Below are positions 39,001 to 49,235 of a stretch of 64,000 nucleotides of DNA, in pieces. Location of the stretch: positions 938,394-1,002,393 of the forward strand of contig NZ_JADKQA010000001.1 in assembly GCF_015351765.1 (NCBI RefSeq). Direction: 5' to 3'. Made by a program: the position numbers and the translations under genes. Positions within the stretch are counted from its first letter, which is position 1. Each line of letters opens with the position of its first letter. The notes below the pieces were generated by a model. That model was not told the origin of the DNA, did not search any database, and was given only the letters and a program-made list of their open reading frames with translations. This stretch comes from Clostridium vitabionis (GTDB taxonomy: Bacteria; Bacillota; Clostridia; Lachnospirales; Lachnospiraceae).

Positions 39001-39589
39001 TCAGGCGGATCGGCTTCTTCACGCCGAGGGCGATCAGAAATTCTTCCATAAAATTCTGGCGGCTGCCGTGGCTGTTCCGGAGGCCGTCATAGAGGGCGCG
39101 CACATGGAGATCCTGCATAAAGGGCGCCCGCACGAAATCCTCATAATCCAGCAGGCGCAGCGCCGTCTCCTGGTCCTTCGCCGCCACCTGGAAGAAGTCC
39201 TGCGCGGTCTTTAAGCTGGCAATCTTCTCCCCCGGCGCGCCGGAATCCACGGTGAATTCATAGGGGATCTCAACCTCCCCGCAGTTGGTCACCAGATGAA
39301 AGCTGCCCTCGATGCGGCTGCCCGGTTCAAGCCAGGAAGTATCCACCTCGTAGGGAATGTGGCACCGGAGGCCGCCGAAGGAATTGTTGTCCTTAGAGAC
39401 CTTCACCCTGGGATTGGAGGAATAGACAAAACCCTTCACGTTCATCCGGTTTCTGCTGCTGACAAAAATCTCCCGCGCGGAAACAGAGCCGGCGCGCGCC
39501 GTCTCCTCCACCATCTCGGGCTGCCAGCTCATCTCCGGCTTCTCGTAATCGATAATCCCCCTTGCCAGGCGATTGATGCGTTCCTTCAT
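36053..39589 (-). CDS. 1178-aa protein with N-terminal beta-sandwich-like regions and helical repeats (possibly the family called DUF5717)
   Basis: Long uninterrupted ORF 22 nt from the Hsp70-like gene; TPR-like helical pattern. Confidence 0.8.
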   Translation of the reverse strand: MKERINRLARGIIDYEKPEMSWQPEMVEETARAGSVSAREIFVSSRNRMNVKGFVYSSNPRVKVSKDNNSFGGLRCHIPYEVDTSWLEPGSRIEGSFHLVTNCGEVEIPYEFTVDSGAPGEKIASLKTAQDFFQVAAKDQETALRLLDYEDFVRAPFMQDLHVRALYDGLRNSHGSRQNFMEEFLIALGVKKPIRLMTDSAKKVYHDLAERTEDSIVIRRDSWGYVSLDVEADGDFLYLPRKNLTQADFSDDALRLPFVILPEQLHTGKNCGAIRIHSTLLETVIPIEVIAGSGADPKIRAFQKQLSDYMMSRVGVAAGAPVDIHTTGKMARDLEKMRRNGMSPELDEFLTIDKDVLGGHLPEEDRVKWLESHGFGGDRWDRAGDRMAALLAASAPDVSVPGEKGSTGEAGGTGDEDVWLGTELGRISLTYLEELFQRGLRSPFLYRAALGSFELDPERLRNAGLFEILTLNYGVRKAQVSRSLALRAAEVFGGMRRYQPVATRVLMALYEKYREEDILTAVLALLIRGGKRESRYFSWYERGISAGISLTRLYEYYLYALPKGYRGLLPEKVLVYFSLSRDLDEASREKLFSNILNFGDKDSPLYAEFVPMMEQFALDELFKGRINSRLAVIYHSMIYEEQIDENLAKTLPSILRAVRIECRVPEMRYVVVVHEELMQEDAYPLENGHAYVPLFSDRDVLLFQDSDGNRYASVKYARTPAMTGVDGLVDTCFAIYPQHTQLLVNACYAAGRKEELTGDDAGKLALAERTMKLHPLFREKILEVLLKFYQKKQEAEGLSDTEALYLQNLNKDQMDARQRNTACAILAARGDYRDAWAMYTRYYLVNVEPSRLAELASHVILDSLFAEDSLMLDLAFRLLRAGKADSVILDYLCEHYNGTTEEMYQVFTAALRDHVEMYDLEERLVAQMLFTGSTARLDVVFEQYAAGGQTSENVVRAYFTVRCEEYFFNGRDATDKVFAYLERVVESAPDMERLPDIYLIALSKYYSTLADLAGPRRELCQNIVNLLIRAGRVFAYFKDLARFIIIPGNILDKEMIEYHGSKDRIPYLKVRILPEEEEFHDEVMRQVYYGVYIHEKVLFEGEIMEYRIEEDDGRGGRKTVSSGSVSCREVRTRAPGNRFACLNEMSLALELKNDCDLWDRMVEYLKKEAAVAKLFPPQ

Positions 39590-39749
39590 ATCTCTCTGCC
39601 ACCTTGCCCTGTTCGCCCCGGCGCGCCGGAACTTCTTCCCGGCTGCCGGATGGTCACGTACTTACCGCCCGCGCCCAAAAAAGGGCGCAAACGGACATTC
39701 TTTGATATCATAGCATAAATAGCGGCAAATTACACTAGCGAATGTCTTC

Positions 39750-39778
39750 TTGATTTGAACTTTCAATGTTGCTAGAAT
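39750..39778 (+). promoter_or_regulatory. Malic enzyme promoter
   Basis: TTGATT-N17-TAGAAT, extended -10 TGC. Confidence 0.75.
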
Positions 39779-39868
39779 GAAACTGTTCCGCACAGATCGG
39801 AATTCCTCTGCCGGGAATCTTCCCGGCATCACACAGACACAGCAAGCAAAAAGGAGACATTTCCCGCC

Positions 39869-41017
39869 ATGACAAATGCTGAAAAAGCTCTTAAACTCCA
39901 TGAGGAGTGGAATGGTAAACTGGAAACACGCTGTAAGATGAAGGTGAGCAGCAATGAGGATCTCGCCCTCGCCTACACGCCCGGCGTCGCGGAGCCCTGC
40001 AAGGTGATCGCCAGGGATCCGGAGGCGGCCTACCGCTACACGATCAAGGCCAACACCGTGGCCGTCGTGTCCGACGGCTCCGCGGTTCTCGGCCTCGGGA
40101 ACATCGGCCCCTACGCCGCCATGCCGGTCATGGAGGGGAAATGCGTCCTTTTCAAGGAATTCGGCAATGTGAACGCATTCCCGATCTGCCTGGATACCCA
40201 GGATCCGGACGAGATCGTCGATACGGTCGTCCGCATCGCCCCCGGCTTCGGCGGGATCAACCTGGAGGACATCTCCGCTCCCCGCTGCTTTGAGATCGAG
40301 GAGAGGCTGAAAACGCTCCTGCCGATCCCGGTCTTCCACGACGACCAGCACGGAACCGCGATCGTCGTCCTCGCGGGCATCATCAATGCCCTCAAGGTGA
40401 CCGGCAAAAAGAAGGAAGACTGCCGTGTCGTGGTGAACGGGGCGGGCAGCGCCGGCGTCGCGATCACGAAGCTTCTTCTCCGCTACGGGTTCCCGGACAT
40501 CACGATGTGCGACAAGTCCGGCATCATCTGCAAGGGACAGCCGGGACTTAACTGGATGCAGGAGAAAATGGCGGAGGTGACGAACCTTTCCCGGAAGACG
40601 GGAACGCTGGCGGACGCGCTCAAGGGCGCCGACATCTTCGTCGGTGTATCCGCTCCCCATATTGTCACCGGGGAAATGGTCGCCTCGATGAACAAAGACG
40701 CCATCCTCTTCGCGATGGCGAACCCCGTCCCGGAGATCATGCCGGACGAGGCGAAGGCCGCCGGCGCCCGCGTGGTTGGCACCGGACGCTCCGATTTCCC
40801 GAACCAGGTCAATAACGTCCTCATTTTCCCGGGCATCTTCAAGGGCGCCCTGGAAGGCCGGGCAAAGGCCATCACCGAGGAGATGAAGCTCGCCGCGGCG
40901 AATTCCATCGCCGCGCTTGTCCCGGATAGTGAGCTTTCCGACGAGCACATCCTGCCTTACCCCTTCGAGCCGGGAGTTGCCGACGCCGTTGCCGCGGCCG
41001 TGAAAAAGTATATCTGA
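39869..41017 (+). CDS. NAD(P)-dependent malic enzyme
   Basis: LAYTPGVAEPCKVIARDP, VFHDDQHGTAIVVLAGIINALKVTGK, VVNGAGSAGVAI. Confidence 0.96.
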   Translation: MTNAEKALKLHEEWNGKLETRCKMKVSSNEDLALAYTPGVAEPCKVIARDPEAAYRYTIKANTVAVVSDGSAVLGLGNIGPYAAMPVMEGKCVLFKEFGNVNAFPICLDTQDPDEIVDTVVRIAPGFGGINLEDISAPRCFEIEERLKTLLPIPVFHDDQHGTAIVVLAGIINALKVTGKKKEDCRVVVNGAGSAGVAITKLLLRYGFPDITMCDKSGIICKGQPGLNWMQEKMAEVTNLSRKTGTLADALKGADIFVGVSAPHIVTGEMVASMNKDAILFAMANPVPEIMPDEAKAAGARVVGTGRSDFPNQVNNVLIFPGIFKGALEGRAKAITEEMKLAAANSIAALVPDSELSDEHILPYPFEPGVADAVAAAVKKYI

Positions 41018-41037
41018 CGCCAGGAGGTTGAACCGGT

Positions 41038-41562
41038 ATGGCTGAACCCGTCACACTATATAAACTGATGATCCTCTACATGCTGGACCGGGTCAATATG
41101 CCCCTGACCGGCGCCCAGTTTCAGGATTTCTTCCTGACCAGGGAGTACACGAACTATTTTTCCCTGCAGCAGGCCCTGAGCGAGCTGGAACAGGCAGGCC
41201 TTCTGAAAAAGGAGGAGCTGCACAGTTCCACCCGCTACGAGATCACCGGGGACGGGACACAGACCCTCGGCTTTTTCGGCAAAAAAATCTCGCAGGAGAT
41301 CCGAAATGACATCGATTCGTTTCTCCGCGAGAATCATCTGAAAATCTATGAGGAGGTCAGCGTGATCTCCGATTATTACCGGACAGAAGGATCCGACTAC
41401 ACGGTGCACTGCGAGGTGCGCGAGGGCAAGTCAAAAATGATTGCCCTCGACCTCTCCGTCCCCGACGAGGAGACCGCGCGCCACATGAGCAGCCGATGGA
41501 AGGAGAAAAGCGAGGCGATTTATACCTTTCTCATGGCTCAGCTGATGGGCGGGAATCCGTGA
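41038..41562 (+). CDS. DUF4364-like winged-helix protein
   Basis: YKLMILYMLDRVNMPLTGAQFQDFFLTREYTNYFSLQQALSEL. Confidence 0.8.
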   Translation: MAEPVTLYKLMILYMLDRVNMPLTGAQFQDFFLTREYTNYFSLQQALSELEQAGLLKKEELHSSTRYEITGDGTQTLGFFGKKISQEIRNDIDSFLRENHLKIYEEVSVISDYYRTEGSDYTVHCEVREGKSKMIALDLSVPDEETARHMSSRWKEKSEAIYTFLMAQLMGGNP

Positions 41563-42139
41563 GCAGGGCGTCCATCCGGTTCCAAATCTCGTCACGCCCC
41601 TCTTTATTCAACGCGGAGAACGCATAGATCTCCGCATTTTCCGGGAGGTTCAGTCCATCCCGGATGACAGCCAGCTGCTTTGGCCGCTGGCTTTTTTTTA
41701 TTTTATCCGCCTTGGTCGCGACAACGATCGGGAGAAACCGGTGGTTCAGAATCCATCCGGCCATCAGCCGGTCGTTGTCGGACGGGGCGAGGCGCATGTC
41801 CACCAGCAGGAAGACCGCCCGGAGCGCCCGCGACTGATGCAGGTAGTCCTCGATCATTTTCCCCCACTGTGCTTTCACAGCCTCGCCGGCCTTCGCGTAG
41901 CCGTAGCCAGGAAGATCCACATAGTAAAATGCGTCGTTGATGCGGTAGTAATTGATCGTCTGCGTCTTCCCCGGCGTCCCGGATACCCTGGCGAAGGATT
42001 TCCGGTTCATCAGGGCATTGATCAGAGACGATTTCCCGACGTTGGACTTGCCCGCGAAGGCAAATTCCGGCAGGGTGTTCTTCGGGAGAACGCTGGTCAC
42101 GCCGCAGACCCGCTCAAGTTCCACTGTTTTGATGATCAT
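41531..42139 (-). CDS. engB: Ribosome biogenesis GTPase YsxC/EngB
   Basis: FAGKSNVGKSSLINALMNRK, GTPGKTQTINYY, VDLPGYGYA, VATKADKI. Confidence 0.96.
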   Translation of the reverse strand: MIIKTVELERVCGVTSVLPKNTLPEFAFAGKSNVGKSSLINALMNRKSFARVSGTPGKTQTINYYRINDAFYYVDLPGYGYAKAGEAVKAQWGKMIEDYLHQSRALRAVFLLVDMRLAPSDNDRLMAGWILNHRFLPIVVATKADKIKKSQRPKQLAVIRDGLNLPENAEIYAFSALNKEGRDEIWNRMDALLTDSRPSAEP

Positions 42140-44469
42140 CGGCCTTCCTCACCTCCGGTAAATGCCTGGCGGATCACTTCCTCCATGCTCTTCACGTACA
42201 CGATCTCCATTCCCCGCGTGATCTCCTTTGCGAGCTCCGCGACGTCCGGGCGGTTCCGGTCAGGAACCAGCACCTTCTTCATCCCCGCCTGGTTCGCGGC
42301 GAGAAGCTTCTCCTTGAGGCCGCCGATCATGAGGACGTTGCCGCGAAGCGTCACCTCGCCGGTCATCGCCACCGTTCCGCTGACCTTGCGTCCGGAAACC
42401 GCGGACAGCATGGCGGTGGACATCGCGATACCTGCCGACGGGCCGTCCTTCGGCACCGCGCCCTCGGGGATGTGGATGTGGATGTCGTGCTTCTCGAAGA
42501 AGTCTTCCTCCGCGCCGTAGCGCACGGCGACGGAGCGCACCCAGGTCAGGGCAATCTGGGCGGATTCCTTCATGACATCGCCCATCTGGCCGGTCATGAT
42601 CAGTCCGCCCTTGCCCGGCATCACATTGACCTCAATCTGCAGGGTGACGCCGCCGACACTCGTCCAGGCAAGGCCGGTGACGATCCCCACCTGATCCTCG
42701 TGGTTGTGTTCCTCCTCAGGGACGCGCTCCTTGCCGAGATATTTTTCCAGATTGCCGGAATTGACGCGGACAGCCGTTTTCTTATTTTCCAGGACTTCCC
42801 GTGCAGTCTTCCGGCAGATGTCGCCAATCCTGCGCTCCAGGTTCCGGACGCCGGCCTCCGCCGTATAATTGTGGATAATCTTCCGGAGGGCTTCATCCGA
42901 GATCGTGAGCATCCCCTTCTTCAGGCCATTCAGCCGGATCTGCTTCGGAATCAGGTAATCCTTCCCGATATGGAACTTCTCGTTCTCCGTGTAGCTGGAG
43001 ACCTCGATGATGTCCATGCGGTCAAGAAGCGGCTTCGGGATGGTCTGCGTCGTGTTCGCAGTAGCGATGAAAAGCACGTTCGACAAGTCAATCGGGATTT
43101 CCACATAGTGATCCCGGAAATGGCTGTTCTGCTCACTGTCGAGAACCTCCAGGAGGGCCGATCCGGTATCCCCCTTATAGTCGCTGCTGACCTTGTCAAT
43201 CTCATCCAGAAGCATCAGCGGGTTGCTGACGCCGGCATCCGAGAGGCCTTCCACAATGCGTCCCGGCATGGCGCCGACATAGGTCTTGCGGTGCCCGCGG
43301 ATCTCCGCCTCGTCCCGCACGCCGCCGAGGCTGATGCGGACATATTTTTTCCCCAGGGCGCGGGCGATGGACTGCGCGATGGAGGTCTTGCCGGTTCCCG
43401 GCGGGCCGACCAGGCAGATGATCGAGCCATTTCCCTTGTCCGTCAGGATCCGCACCGCGAGGGATTCGAGAACGCGGTTCTTGACCTGCTCCAGCCCGTA
43501 GTGGTCTTTCTCAAGGATCTCTTTCGCATGGCCGAGATCCTTGTTGTCCTCCGTCGTCTTATTCCAGGGAAGCTCCAGGAGGGTCTCCACGTAAGTCCGG
43601 AGCACATTGCCGTCCTGGCTGCCCGGCGGCATCTCCTCAAAACGGCTGATCTCCTTGTTCAGGCGTTCCTTCACGGAATCGTCGGCGCAGAGCGCCTTCA
43701 CCTTGTCCCGAAGTTCATCCGCCTCAGATTCCGTATTGTCCCCGAGCTCATTCCGGATGACGTTCAACTGCTCGCGGAGGACGTAGTCCCTCTGGTTCTT
43801 GTCGATGGTATTCTTTACGCTCTCCTCAAACTCCCGGCGGAGCCTGACCACCTCGGCATTCGTGAGCAGCGCCTTGTTGACGGCGTCAAACTCCGCGCGG
43901 ACGGTGTCCGCCTCGAGCATCTGCTGGCGTTCCTGGAACTGCCAGGGGAGCTTGCAGGCGATATCGTCGAGCATCGCCTCGAGCGTGTCCATCGAGGACA
44001 CCTCCTGGCAGTATTCGAGAACCGGCTGCTGCCCGATCATCTGCGCGTAGTGCAGCAGGTTTTCCATCAGCACCCGGCGCATGGCCTCATGATCCACCGG
44101 GGAAATCTCCTCCGCCCCGGTTCTCTTCCGGCGCACGATCTGGCCGCTCAGGAAGGCGCCATTTCCGGTCAGCGCGTTTAACGATCCCCGCTCCTTCCCC
44201 TCAACCGAGACCCGGATCATGCCGTTCGGTGTCTTCACGTACTGCCGGACAATGGCGATGGTGCCGATCGAGTACAGATCCTTGAGGCCCGGGTTCTTCG
44301 CCTCGGGATCCAACTGCGCGGTGAGAAAAACCTGCTGATTTCCGGACATGGCGTACTCAATCGCCGCGATGGATTTCTTCCTCGCGACGTCAAAATTCAC
44401 CGACATCCCCGGGAGGATCGTCAGGTTCTTCAGGGCAACCACCGGCAGTGTCATGATGTCTTCATCCAT
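42136..44469 (-). CDS. lon: Lon protease
   Basis: CLVGPPGTGKTSIAQSIARALGKKYVRISLGGVRDEAEIRGHRKTYVGAMPG, PEGAVPKDGPSAG. Confidence 0.98.
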   Translation of the reverse strand: MDEDIMTLPVVALKNLTILPGMSVNFDVARKKSIAAIEYAMSGNQQVFLTAQLDPEAKNPGLKDLYSIGTIAIVRQYVKTPNGMIRVSVEGKERGSLNALTGNGAFLSGQIVRRKRTGAEEISPVDHEAMRRVLMENLLHYAQMIGQQPVLEYCQEVSSMDTLEAMLDDIACKLPWQFQERQQMLEADTVRAEFDAVNKALLTNAEVVRLRREFEESVKNTIDKNQRDYVLREQLNVIRNELGDNTESEADELRDKVKALCADDSVKERLNKEISRFEEMPPGSQDGNVLRTYVETLLELPWNKTTEDNKDLGHAKEILEKDHYGLEQVKNRVLESLAVRILTDKGNGSIICLVGPPGTGKTSIAQSIARALGKKYVRISLGGVRDEAEIRGHRKTYVGAMPGRIVEGLSDAGVSNPLMLLDEIDKVSSDYKGDTGSALLEVLDSEQNSHFRDHYVEIPIDLSNVLFIATANTTQTIPKPLLDRMDIIEVSSYTENEKFHIGKDYLIPKQIRLNGLKKGMLTISDEALRKIIHNYTAEAGVRNLERRIGDICRKTAREVLENKKTAVRVNSGNLEKYLGKERVPEEEHNHEDQVGIVTGLAWTSVGGVTLQIEVNVMPGKGGLIMTGQMGDVMKESAQIALTWVRSVAVRYGAEEDFFEKHDIHIHIPEGAVPKDGPSAGIAMSTAMLSAVSGRKVSGTVAMTGEVTLRGNVLMIGGLKEKLLAANQAGMKKVLVPDRNRPDVAELAKEITRGMEIVYVKSMEEVIRQAFTGGEEGR

Positions 44470-44490
44470 TCGTTCATTTCCTCCGTAGTG

Positions 44491-44805
44491 AGCAAATGCT
44501 TAATCTCGCACTAAACTCGCGCTTCGCCCGCTGGGCTCGCGCCCCGCTAAGTGCTCTGCGTAAGCAAATTTGCTAAGCTCGAACTGCGCTAACCGGGCTC
44601 GCGCCCCGCTCCGCGGATAGCCACTCCACTAAACTCGGACTGCGCTTTCGCTTGTCCTCGTTAAGTGGCTGGTTAAAGTGCTCTGCGTAAGCAAATTTGC
44701 TAAGCTCGAACTGCGCTTACGCTTGTTCTCGCCAAGCAAATTTGCATAGCTCGCACTAAGCTCGCGCTTCGCCCGCTGGGCTCGCGCTCACTAAGTGCTC
44801 TGCGT
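44491..44805. repeat. Family 1 structured repeat cluster D (between lon and clpX; largest cluster)
   Basis: Chained GCGC...GCGC, hybrid, AGCCACT...AGTGGCT, GCAAATTTGCT...GAAC...GTTC...AGCAAATTTGC and GCGC modules; ends AAGTGCTCTGCGT. Confidence 0.92.
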
Positions 44806-44856
44806 AAAAATAGCGGGCTGTGAGGTGTACGAAAACGCACACCCCGCAGCCCGCTG
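44806..44856 (-). terminator. clpX terminator
   Basis: AGCGGGCTGCGGGGTGTGCGTTTTCGTACACCTCACAGCCCGCTATTTTT on minus strand. Confidence 0.85.
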
Positions 44857-44861
44857 ACGGA

Positions 44862-46175
<1,314 letters not shown>

Positions 46176-46230
46176 CAGCCCACCTCGATTCCTCTCTCCG
46201 GGAACTTTCCCTCCGTTTTCGGCCTAACCC

Positions 46231-46812
46231 TCAGTGTTTTTCAATGACACTGTCAATCAGGCCGTAAGCCTTGGCTTCCTCAGCGGTCATATAGTTGTCG
46301 CGCTCCGTATCCCGCTCGATCTCCTCGATCGGTCTTCCGGTATTGGCGGCAAGAAGTTCATTCATGCGCTTCCGGGTCTTCAGGATCTCCTCCGCCACAA
46401 TGCGGATCTCCGTCGCCTGTCCCTGTGCGCCGCCGGAAGGCTGATGGATCATGATCTCCGCGTTCGGGAGGGCATATCGCTTGCCCTTCGCGCCGCCGGC
46501 CAGGAGAAAGGCTCCCATGCTGGCTGCCATGCCGAGGCAGATGGTGGACACATCGCACTTGATATACTGCATGGTATCATAGATCGCCATGCCCGCGGTC
46601 ACGGAACCGCCCGGGCTGTTGATGTAGAGGCTGATATCCTTCTCCGGATCCTCGGCTTCCAGGAAAAGAAGCTGGGCAACCGTCAGGCTGGCGGTTACAT
46701 CGGTCACTTCCTCCCCCAGGAAAATGATCCTGTCCTTGAGAAGGCGGGAATAAATATCATAAGCGCGCTCTCCGCGGCTTGTCGATTCCAGTACTGTAGG
46801 AACTAACGCCAT
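46231..46812 (-). CDS. clpP: ATP-dependent Clp protease proteolytic subunit
   Basis: [67 protein letters not shown]. Confidence 0.98.
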   Translation of the reverse strand: MALVPTVLESTSRGERAYDIYSRLLKDRIIFLGEEVTDVTASLTVAQLLFLEAEDPEKDISLYINSPGGSVTAGMAIYDTMQYIKCDVSTICLGMAASMGAFLLAGGAKGKRYALPNAEIMIHQPSGGAQGQATEIRIVAEEILKTRKRMNELLAANTGRPIEEIERDTERDNYMTAEEAKAYGLIDSVIEKH

Positions 46813-46922
46813 AAGCTTTAACTCCTTTCCGAAAAACAGATCATCCCGTAAAGAGGGAATTTCCCGAAAGCAGGGCTTCCGGGAAATCTCGCAGAACGTT
46901 ATCTGATCCGTGTTGTCTGTTC

Positions 46923-48212
46923 TCAGACTAACTTTGCCTGATCCACCAGAAGATCAATGGCTTTCTGTACCTTCATATCTTCCTTGATCTGCGTCTCCTG
47001 GCTCTCATCGATAAACTTCTTGAACTTCTCCGCATCGGTGTTGTAGTCGGCAGCCATCTTCTCGATCTGGCTGTTGTAATCCTCGTCGCTCACCTGGATG
47101 TTCTCGGCCTCGGCAACCTTCTCCAGAACCAGCCTGGTCTTGATTCTCTTCTCGGCATCCGGAGTTACCTGCTCAAGGAGCTTGTCCATCGTCTGGCCGG
47201 TATACTTCATATAATCGGCAAGGTTCAGGCCCTGGCTGCGAAGTCTCTGCGCGTACTCATCAACAATGCCCCTGGCCTCAGTGTCAACCATGGCCTTCGG
47301 AAGCTCGATAGAAGCGTTCTCAATCGCCTTATCCACAGCCTCATTCTCGGTCTGGGTCTTAGCCTCGCGCTCCTTGCGCTCGCCGATCTTCTTCTTCAGG
47401 TCAGCCTTGTACTCCTCAAGGGTGGAGAAATCGGAGACATTGTCCGCAAATTCATCGTTCAGCTCCGGAAGCTGCTTCTCGGTGATCTTCTTCACGGTAA
47501 CCTCGAAGGTCGCCGGCTTGCCGGCAAGGTCAGCCACATGATACTCCTTCGGGAAGGTCACGTTGATCTCATTCTTCTCGTTCAGGTTCTTGCCGATCAG
47601 CTGCTCCTCGAATCCCTCAATAAACTGATGTGAACCGATGGTCAGCGGATAGTCTTCGCCCTCGCCGCCCTCAAACGGCTTGCCGTCGACAAAGCCTTTG
47701 AAGTCGATTACGGTCTCATCGCCATCCTTAACCGGACGATCCGTAACCTCAACCTTTCTGGCCGCTCTGTTTCTGGCATTCTCAAGCTCCTTATTGATAT
47801 CCTCGTCCGTCACCTCGGTATCCGGCTTCTTGATCTCAAGTCCCTTGTACTCGCCGAGCGTGATCTCCGGCTTCGTGGCTACTTCCGCGGTATAGATAAA
47901 ATCCTTGCCCTTCTCGATCTGGACAACATCGATCTTCGGGTTGGAAACGATCTCCTCTTTCGACTCCTTTACGGCATCCGGATAGGACTCATTGATCACA
48001 GTGTTCGCCGCGGCATCGTAGAACATGCCCAGGCCATACATCTTCTCAAACATCTGGAGCGGCGCTTTGCCTTTTCTGAATCCGGGAATATTAAATCTGT
48101 TCTTATCATGATTGTAAGCTTTCTGAATCGCGGCATCAAACTTCTCCGCCGGAACCTCAATGGTCAGCTTAATCATGTTTTTTTCTTCTAACTGCTCAAC
48201 CTTTACACTCAT
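46923..48212 (-). CDS. tig: Trigger factor
   Basis: [20 protein letters not shown]; PPIase and C-terminal chaperone regions. Confidence 0.97.
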   Translation of the reverse strand: MSVKVEQLEEKNMIKLTIEVPAEKFDAAIQKAYNHDKNRFNIPGFRKGKAPLQMFEKMYGLGMFYDAAANTVINESYPDAVKESKEEIVSNPKIDVVQIEKGKDFIYTAEVATKPEITLGEYKGLEIKKPDTEVTDEDINKELENARNRAARKVEVTDRPVKDGDETVIDFKGFVDGKPFEGGEGEDYPLTIGSHQFIEGFEEQLIGKNLNEKNEINVTFPKEYHVADLAGKPATFEVTVKKITEKQLPELNDEFADNVSDFSTLEEYKADLKKKIGERKEREAKTQTENEAVDKAIENASIELPKAMVDTEARGIVDEYAQRLRSQGLNLADYMKYTGQTMDKLLEQVTPDAEKRIKTRLVLEKVAEAENIQVSDEDYNSQIEKMAADYNTDAEKFKKFIDESQETQIKEDMKVQKAIDLLVDQAKLV

Positions 48213-48314
48213 TTTTCGGGAGTCCTCCTTGCATGATCTGACGACGCCCTGCCGATAGGCGCCACACTACGAGATAGCATTATATCACAACAAATTTTAA
48301 TTGAAAAGCACTTT

Positions 48315-48471
48315 GTTGCTGTTCAGCACATGCGGAGGGAGATCCCGCAAAGAGGCCGCCTGCGGACGGCTTTGCGGGATCTCCCTCCGCATGTGGCCAG
48401 GCGCCGCAGACGCCCGGACCCCCACATCGAGCGAAGCTTTGCTTCGCTCGATGTGGGGGCTGAACAGTAAC
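48315..48471. repeat. Family 2 structured repeat: 13-bp outer stem enclosing 25-bp and 19-bp perfect hairpins
   Basis: GTTGCTGTTCAGC/GCTGAACAGTAAC; acatgcggagggagatcccgcaaag/ctttgcgggatctccctccgcatgt; cccccacatcgagcgaagc-ttt-gcttcgctcgatgtggggg. Confidence 0.9.
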
Positions 48472-48486
48472 GAAGATCCGTTTTCC

Positions 48487-49047
48487 TTACGCCTCGTACA
48501 GCATCCTCTCGGCCACACTTGCTGCCACCGCCGGTTCCGCAAGAAGCCTGACCATCTCCAGCCCGAAATCGAACGCCAAGCCGACGCCCCGCGCTGTCGT
48601 GATCTTACCGTCTGTCACGACGCCGGCGCCGGTCAGCTTTGCCCCGGTGAGGGTACCCTCATATCCCGGATAGCATGTTGCGCGCTTGCCTTCCAGAAGG
48701 CCAAGGCGCCCCAGGATCGACGGTGCCGCGCAAATGGCGGCTATGCGCTTTCCCTTCTTGTCCGCCTCGAGGAGCACATCACGCAGCATTTTGCAGGCAT
48801 ACAGATTCTCCGTTCCCGGCTGCCCTCCGGGCAGCATCAGCAGGTCAGCATCCAGGGGATCCACTTTCTCAATCAGCGCGTCCGCACGGATACCAAAGTG
48901 ATGGGATCCGTGAACCTCCCGCTTCCCGGTTACCGAGACCAGCCGGACCCCAACACCGGCACGGACGAGTACGTCCGCCGCGGCAAGACATTCGACTTCC
49001 TCAAAGCCGTCTGCAAGAAATGCATAAACCGTCGCCATACTTTCCAT
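48487..49047 (-). CDS. DJ-1/PfpI family protein
   Basis: YAFLADGFEEVECLAAADVLVRAGV, AAICAAPSILGRLGLLEGKRATCYPG. Confidence 0.94.
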   Translation of the reverse strand: MESMATVYAFLADGFEEVECLAAADVLVRAGVGVRLVSVTGKREVHGSHHFGIRADALIEKVDPLDADLLMLPGGQPGTENLYACKMLRDVLLEADKKGKRIAAICAAPSILGRLGLLEGKRATCYPGYEGTLTGAKLTGAGVVTDGKITTARGVGLAFDFGLEMVRLLAEPAVAASVAERMLYEA

Positions 49048-49235
49048 CCTTTCCAGCGAAAACTTTTCCGTATGTTTGATTATATCACAGGTTTATTCAA
49101 AATTGCCGGATTAGATCAGACAATTTGCTGCAATTTTCTAAAAGCCGCAACAGTTGACGCCATGGCTTTCCCATGCTATATCATATCCGGCATAACTCAT
49201 GAAGACAGCAGCGCAGGCAGCAGAAAGGCCAAACT

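Noticed and set aside
44491-44805. Possibility that family 1 clusters are attC/integron or tRNA-like arrays
   Set aside because: No integrase, cassette ORFs or attC core sites (RYYYAAC/GTTRRRY); no tRNA T-loop or anticodon arms.
46813-46922. Hairpin between tig and clpP (TTTCCCG...CGGGAAA)
   Set aside because: Too short and without a U-tract to call a terminator; left unannotated.
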